Shown here: piece by piece, positions 59,390 to 64,000 of the stretch
Layout of the letters: every line of letters begins with the position of its first letter
How positions within the stretch are numbered: position 1 is the stretch's first letter
Assembly (NCBI GenBank): GCA_930367205.1
Contig: OV884014.1
Location: forward strand, 107,924,638-107,988,637
Length of the DNA: 64,000 nt
Direction of reading: 5' to 3'
DNA from: Acanthosoma haemorrhoidale
Taxonomy: Eukaryota; Arthropoda; Insecta; Hemiptera; Acanthosomatidae
Translations under genes and position numbers: made by a program
The notes under the pieces: generated by a model
Database searches by the model: none
What the model was told of the DNA's origin: nothing
Seen by the model: the letters and a program-made list of their open reading frames with translations, nothing else

Positions 59390-60722
59390 AAACTCCGGAT
59401 TCTTAAGAAAGTATTGAACACTTTTGAAGCATTTCATGGTTGAAAACTTTAACGTATCTGAAAGGAAAGGAAAGGGTCTCACAGTTCCATGTGTGGGGCA
59501 GGGCAGTGAGGATATAGATCCCATATATGGAGCTAAAATACAGCAGGGCTGCGAAACGTTCTCTGCGACATTGCATTTTAAATTGTTTTCCACAAAAGAG
59601 CTTCACATCTACACAAGTGATTTATTTGAGTAATATAAAATAATGTTCATTATTCCTAACACGAAGGACTCTGTTCACTTACGTTTATTTTAGCAGATGA
59701 ATATAATTTTGAATCTATTTATTTCTAAGACATATTTTTGCTAATAATTATTTCAAATAGCGTTACAGTGTTTTATTAGTTTATTTTTAATTAATTGGCT
59801 TTTTACTCTGACTAGCGTTACGACGGTGTAAATATGTTATTTGTCCATTAATAACTCTTTTATGTTTAAAATAGCAAGAAAAAAGATGATTCTTTTTATA
59901 AAATTTTCTAATAACAATAAATAATAGTTAAAACACCATTTAAAAGTGTTCTAATATCAATACGTGTTATTAGAAATCAAACTGTTCATCTAATAAGTTG
60001 ACTTTATTAGCAAGCAAAGTACATTTAGTGTAAAAGGGAGGTATTCATAAAGGATTATTTACTATAACTATTATCATAACATATCCTAAATGAATTATAA
60101 TTAACTAACTATACTTACTACAATTAGTCATTTATTAATAATATATTGTAACTATGAAGAAGACTTTGGAAGCGATATATTCTGACTCCGTCCGTTTGGC
60201 TATAATGAATGAAATGGCAATATCTAGCCTAATAGAAGATCAGCCATTAATGAATGGTAGTTCTAAATGGCCCATTAGCTCTAGAGAAACAGCAAACCAT
60301 TTGACTCGGGCGATAAATTCACCAATTCCAAACCACAGCGGCCCTGGTGACAATTCAAATTTATAACTGCCCCAAATCTACTTTATACTACATTACCCTT
60401 TCAATTTAAATATCCTCTGACAATTTATCGGAAGGCCGAACCAATAACCAATATTAAATTTTAAACCATCCTTCGCTGCCAATATCACTTTTAATCAGAA
60501 TAATAACACCGTCAGGAAACAATAGTCCAAACACAATTTAAATATTATACTTTAATACATGAAAAGTTAGGATTTGCTTTGAAATAGTAATAAAATATTG
60601 TCTTGATAGTATATTAGCAAGATTACATACTGCAAAATTTGTTGTAAAAATGTGTGCAATAACTCGTATTTCTTTGATAAATGACGATATGCCAATGTAT
60701 TGTAATTAGGACGTAATGACGA
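59390..60722. other. No gene recognised
   Basis: Very AT-rich. The open frame 59424-59633 (+) and its opposite-strand counterpart carry no known motif. Confidence 0.45.
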
Positions 60723-60731
60723 TCACCGGCT

Positions 60732-60733
<2 letters not shown>

Positions 60734-60805
<72 letters not shown>
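60734..60805. repeat. 72-base poly-T run (poly(A) of the reverse insertion)
   Basis: Uninterrupted. It generates Phe-rich and Lys-rich open frames on the two strands that are not genes. The exact length may be affected by sequencing. Confidence 0.97.
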
Positions 60806-60809
<4 letters not shown>

Positions 60810-61305
60810 ACCCCTTCCTGGGCTTTCGCCCACACGGGGAATCCTCATGGCCCGTGAAGCAGGCGCATGGGTCTGCTCGTCGACTATGGTGCGCGTATTC
60901 CGTGCAATGGGTCTTTGCAACGGTCAGCGCACCTTGGGTAATTCTGTTTTTCTTTTTTTATTTCATTCCATAACACATTATAAGTACAAAATTAAACAAA
61001 ACTTAAAGTTAAACAAAATTAAACGGAACTACAAGGAAATAGAAAATTATCGTACAGAGGAGAGAAAATAGTCAGGAAACAGTCCTGGTCCACTCTGGGA
61101 CAAACAGCAACAAAACAAAACTATATACATAAAAGAAAACAAAAGGAAGCCTATTATTTCTATTTACACTTTTCTTACTTACTAACTTATACTATATTTA
61201 CAATTCCTACATAATAATTTACACTATATTTACATCCTTACATCTACCCTAACTAACTTACTTACTATATATACATGGGGGGTGTATCCTCTAGACCCTA
61301 GAGGA
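60736..61305 (-). mobile_element. Young LINE-type insertion, reverse orientation, 12-bp TSD and long poly(A)
   Basis: CACCGGCTCCTT occurs exactly at 60724-60735 and 61306-61317. The insert between them begins on the + strand with an unbroken T run (the total run, including the last TSD bases, is 60734-60805, 72 T). On the minus strand this is a poly(A) tail following GGGCGAAAGCCCAGGAAGGG then GTATTT. The body has no RT motif; it looks like a 3' UTR, with AT-rich sequence at its 5' side and a GC-richer 140-base 3' segment containing a GGGCGAAAGCCC hairpin-like palindrome. An exact TSD and a long pure poly(A) indicate recent insertion. The LINE clade is not identified; a SINE is also possible. 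Confidence 0.85.
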
Positions 61306-61317
61306 CACCGGCTCCTT

Positions 61318-61636
61318 ACTTGGAATATATTCGATTGAACAAATTATAGAATAATTGGCATTGTTTTTATTTTTGTAGACAGGAGAGGATTGGTCAACAG
61401 ATTTCCCAAAGCGCTTAAGACACGAACACTTTTCTAGTCAACTACTCCCCCACCACCCAAACGGGGTTCGTCTATAGACCCTGTGGTAGAATAGTAGTAA
61501 TATGCAGACACACAGATACAATATAGTTTTATTAACCAAATAGTTAAGTCGGTTTAAACCGAAAATCTAGTGCGCATATTTGGCCCTAAGGTTCATATTA
61601 TTTGAAGAATTTCTATTTAGTTCAAAGAGTTAAAGA
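61318..61636. other. No gene recognised
   Basis: AT-rich spacer between the young insertion and the 104-bp array. Confidence 0.5.
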
Positions 61637-61638
61637 TG

Positions 61639-62274
61639 GACACTGTTTATTATATAGATGTTAAATGACATTAGACTAGACATTGATGTTATTTATGACA
61701 GTAGTTGTGTCAATGTTCCTGCAGAAAAGACAGCTATGATGTGACACTGTTTATTACATAGATGTTAATTGACATTAGACTAGACATTGATGCTATTTAT
61801 GACAGTAGTTATGTCAATGTTCCTGCAGAAAAGACAGCTATGATGTGACACTGTTTATTACATAGATGTTAATTGACATTAGACTAGACATTGATGCTAT
61901 TTATGACAGTAGTTATGTCAATGTTCCTGCAGAAAAGACAGCTATGATGTGACACTGTTTATTACATAGATGTTAATTGACATTAGACTAGACATTGATG
62001 CTATTTATGACAGTAGTTATGTCAATGTTCCTGCAGAAAAGACAGCTATGATGTGACACTGTTTATTACATAGATGTTAATTGACATTAGACTAGACATT
62101 GATGCTATTTATGACAGTAGTTATGTCAATGTTCCTGCAGAAAAGACAGCTATGATGTGACACTGTTTATTACATAGATGTTAATTGACATTAGACTAGA
62201 CATTGATGCTATTTATGACAGTAGTTATGTCAATGTTCCTGCAGAAAAGACAGCTATGATGTGACAGTGTTTAA
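61639..62274 (+). repeat. 104-bp tandem array, six units plus a stub
   Basis: Units start GACACTGTTTATTA at 61639, 61743, 61847, 61951, 62055 and 62159, with a stub GACAGTGTTTAA at 62263. Unit 1 differs at several places (TATATAGATGTTAAATGAC; GTAGTTGTGTC). Units 2-6 appear identical to each other by eye. No open frame of interest runs through the array. Confidence 0.97.
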
Positions 62275-62279
62275 CCCCT

Positions 62280-63755
62280 GTAGCCAATGATTAAGCCAAG
62301 ACAGACAGACAGACAGGCATAAAAGATAAAAAGACAAGACTACTGAGGACAAGATGAAGTTGATGGCCCCAAAGAGAGTGCTCGAGCTTGCGCCCATTTG
62401 CTGAGGCAGGAGCACTTAGCGCCCTTGGAGCTTTAGCAATCCGTCTCTGGATTCCCTCTTCACATATCTACCTACATAATGCGCACTTTACATAATGCAC
62501 TATTTACTAATGTTCACGAAGCCCGCAGTGGTGGAGTTATGCAGTCCAAGCTTTCAATTTCTTGACTATCAAATAATTACAATTTGAATTTGAGCCTGGG
62601 TAAACAATAGATCTAGCATCAACTTACCGGCACAGCGTTTCTTAGGTCGAATCTCTCAAAAGAGAAAAGCTGAAGATGTTTTGTCTCTATCAAACTTAAA
62701 AAAGTTACGAATAAATTCGACGATACAAAATACCATTATTTTAATCAGAAATTATTCCTTCTATTACACACTAAATGATACGAAGCAATTTTTCAACTAC
62801 TCCTTGTACGTTTTGGAAATTTTCCTCCTGTTGAGTATGGCTGAAGATATTTGGATAACTCTCAGGGCACAGAGTGTTACATATCATTATTAAAAATAGG
62901 GGGAAAATACATGAATATTAATACATGGATATTTACAAACTGTCGTTACTATATTAATGGATTGTATGACGTCGATATAATGGGTCATTGGTTCATACCT
63001 CACCTCGACCTTGCTCATTTTCAATCTGACTGCTCTTCACATCGTTCATTCTACGCTCCTCAATGTGTCACTTAAAGTAAGTAAAATTTCCGAGTCGTAC
63101 TCATCGAACCTAAGCTAAAACAACATTGAGTGGTCATTTAGAATTGAAAACCGTTCAACACAATATCCTCACACACACAGTAACTTAGCTAAATACCAGT
63201 CAAAGTTACAGCGCTAGTCGATAAAATATTGCTGATAATCGGCCCTTAAGACCGCCTTATAGAGCCCATTCCACGGGCCCCAAGAGTCAAACCACTTAAT
63301 GGCAAAAAGGTGAGCGTTATTAAAAAAAAACCAATCCAATAACTTTTAATATAAATGATAATGCAATAGAATGTATGTCTGAATAATTTCACTGTAAATA
63401 CCTTATTCATATTATATTCGTTTCTCCTTACAGAACCATCGATATGTTTGATAGTCATTTATTATTCACAGATTATTTGCAATTGTAACTGTACATGTTT
63501 ACAATGCTAATGTGATACTCAAACAGTTAGAAACACATAACAAGTTATTCTAACAAGTAAGTCATGTTTGGTCCCTTTACGGATGTAACATTTGAGGGTC
63601 TGTATGCTGTAATTGTCTATTTATCCATTAATATGTTTGCTTAGATCAAGTCATAAAAGCTAAGACAATCGTATCTACTAAGAATTTTAATTGTCATTTC
63701 AAATTAAGCCATCTCCCGGAGTTCTTCAGGTTTCTAAAAAGGAAAAATAAATATC
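62280..63755. other. No gene recognised
   Basis: Starts with a small GACA repeat (62301-62316). The open frames 62681-62893 and 62851-63075 have no known motif. Confidence 0.45.
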
Positions 63756-63760
63756 CTACG

Positions 63761-64000
63761 TCAAGATTCAGATATGGAAGAGAAAGCTGGCCTGAGGCTT
63801 GACACCTGGTGATTTGTTGGCACACAGTTGCCCTGAGGGACTTGACGATTGCCTCTTTCGTGGATAAAGACAGCCCGTGGGACCTGCTGACCCCGAGAAG
63901 GAAACATGTGCATAATCGACGCTCCATCAGGAGGGACCGAAGCCAAACCTGGATGGACCACCGTGTAAGGGCGTCTGCAGCATGGTTCAGCTACAGAGGT
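63761..64000 (-). other. GC-richer open frame running off the window edge, unassigned
   Basis: From the window edge the minus strand is open for 80 codons (RRPYTVVHPGLASVPPDGAS, IMHMFPSRGQQVPRAVFI and on to AFSSISES) before a stop at about 63758. Its base composition is clearly richer in G and C than the sequence to its left. A second minus frame is also open (63694-63927). It could be the edge of a coding exon, a transposon ORF or a GC-rich repeat. No domain is recognised. Confidence 0.3.

Noticed and set aside
60623..60973. Lys-rich (-) and Phe-rich (+) open frames
   Set aside because: Translation of the 72-base poly-T run.

Overview
This window looks like transposon-rich, gene-poor DNA from an invertebrate animal, most likely an insect. 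It is AT-rich and crowded with microsatellites and tandem arrays. It holds relics of Jockey-like non-LTR retrotransposons, mariner, Merlin and pogo-type DNA transposons, and tRNA-like SINE fragments. I found no host gene or exon I would defend. Nearly every recognisable protein similarity is to a transposon protein, and all of those are broken or truncated. The species assignment rests only on transposon types and composition, so it is weak. No self-sufficient new system is visible; the notable items are transposon derivatives and repeat architectures.

Two retrotransposon families recur, named here for convenience. Family J1 is a Jockey-like LINE whose reverse transcriptase (RT) C-terminus carries LLYGAPLF and RRHIKFF motifs. 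It lies at 15.1-15.6 (-), 53.3-53.8 (+) and 58.8-59.4 kb (+). Family J2 carries the motifs KPIWTYGIE, IQSFQSKVL and NAPYY and a characteristic 3' UTR. It lies at 1.5-2.1, 22.8-23.6, 35.1-35.6, 42.3-42.8 and 56.8-57.1 kb (+), and at 50.8-51.2 and 57.5-57.7 kb (-), with 3'-end scraps at 23.6, 56.65 and 57.25 kb. Several copies have target-site duplications (TSDs) that can be read directly.

Layout. 0-13 kb: a J2 copy, an RT palm relic at 6.0-6.3 kb, and GC-richer repeats at 8.9-9.3 kb. 13-24 kb: a pogo-like transposase N-terminus, a J1 copy, an internally deleted mariner-like element at 18.8 kb, a GA/CT microsatellite pair, and a J2 copy. 24.7-27.45 kb: a 32-bp satellite of about 86 units built from three main variants. 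32.7-34.0 kb: a nearly complete mariner with 27-bp inverted ends and TA flanks. 35-43 kb: J2 copies and a second copy of the same deleted mariner-like element at 37.3 kb. 45.9-47.0 kb: a complete but dead Merlin element with an 8-bp TSD, followed by an 11-unit 24-bp array. 49.4-49.9 kb: a GC-rich block that shares sequence with 9.3 kb. 50-59.4 kb: J1 and J2 copies, tRNA-like SINE pieces, and a foldback element with long inverted arms around a 37-bp array. 60.7-62.3 kb: a young LINE insertion with a 72-base poly(A) (read as poly-T) and a 104-bp tandem array. The last 240 bases carry a GC-richer open frame that runs off the edge.

The elements do not form a pathway. The functional logic is that LINE enzymes copy themselves and probably the SINE-like pieces, while the two deleted mariner-like elements keep their ends and depend on transposase made elsewhere.
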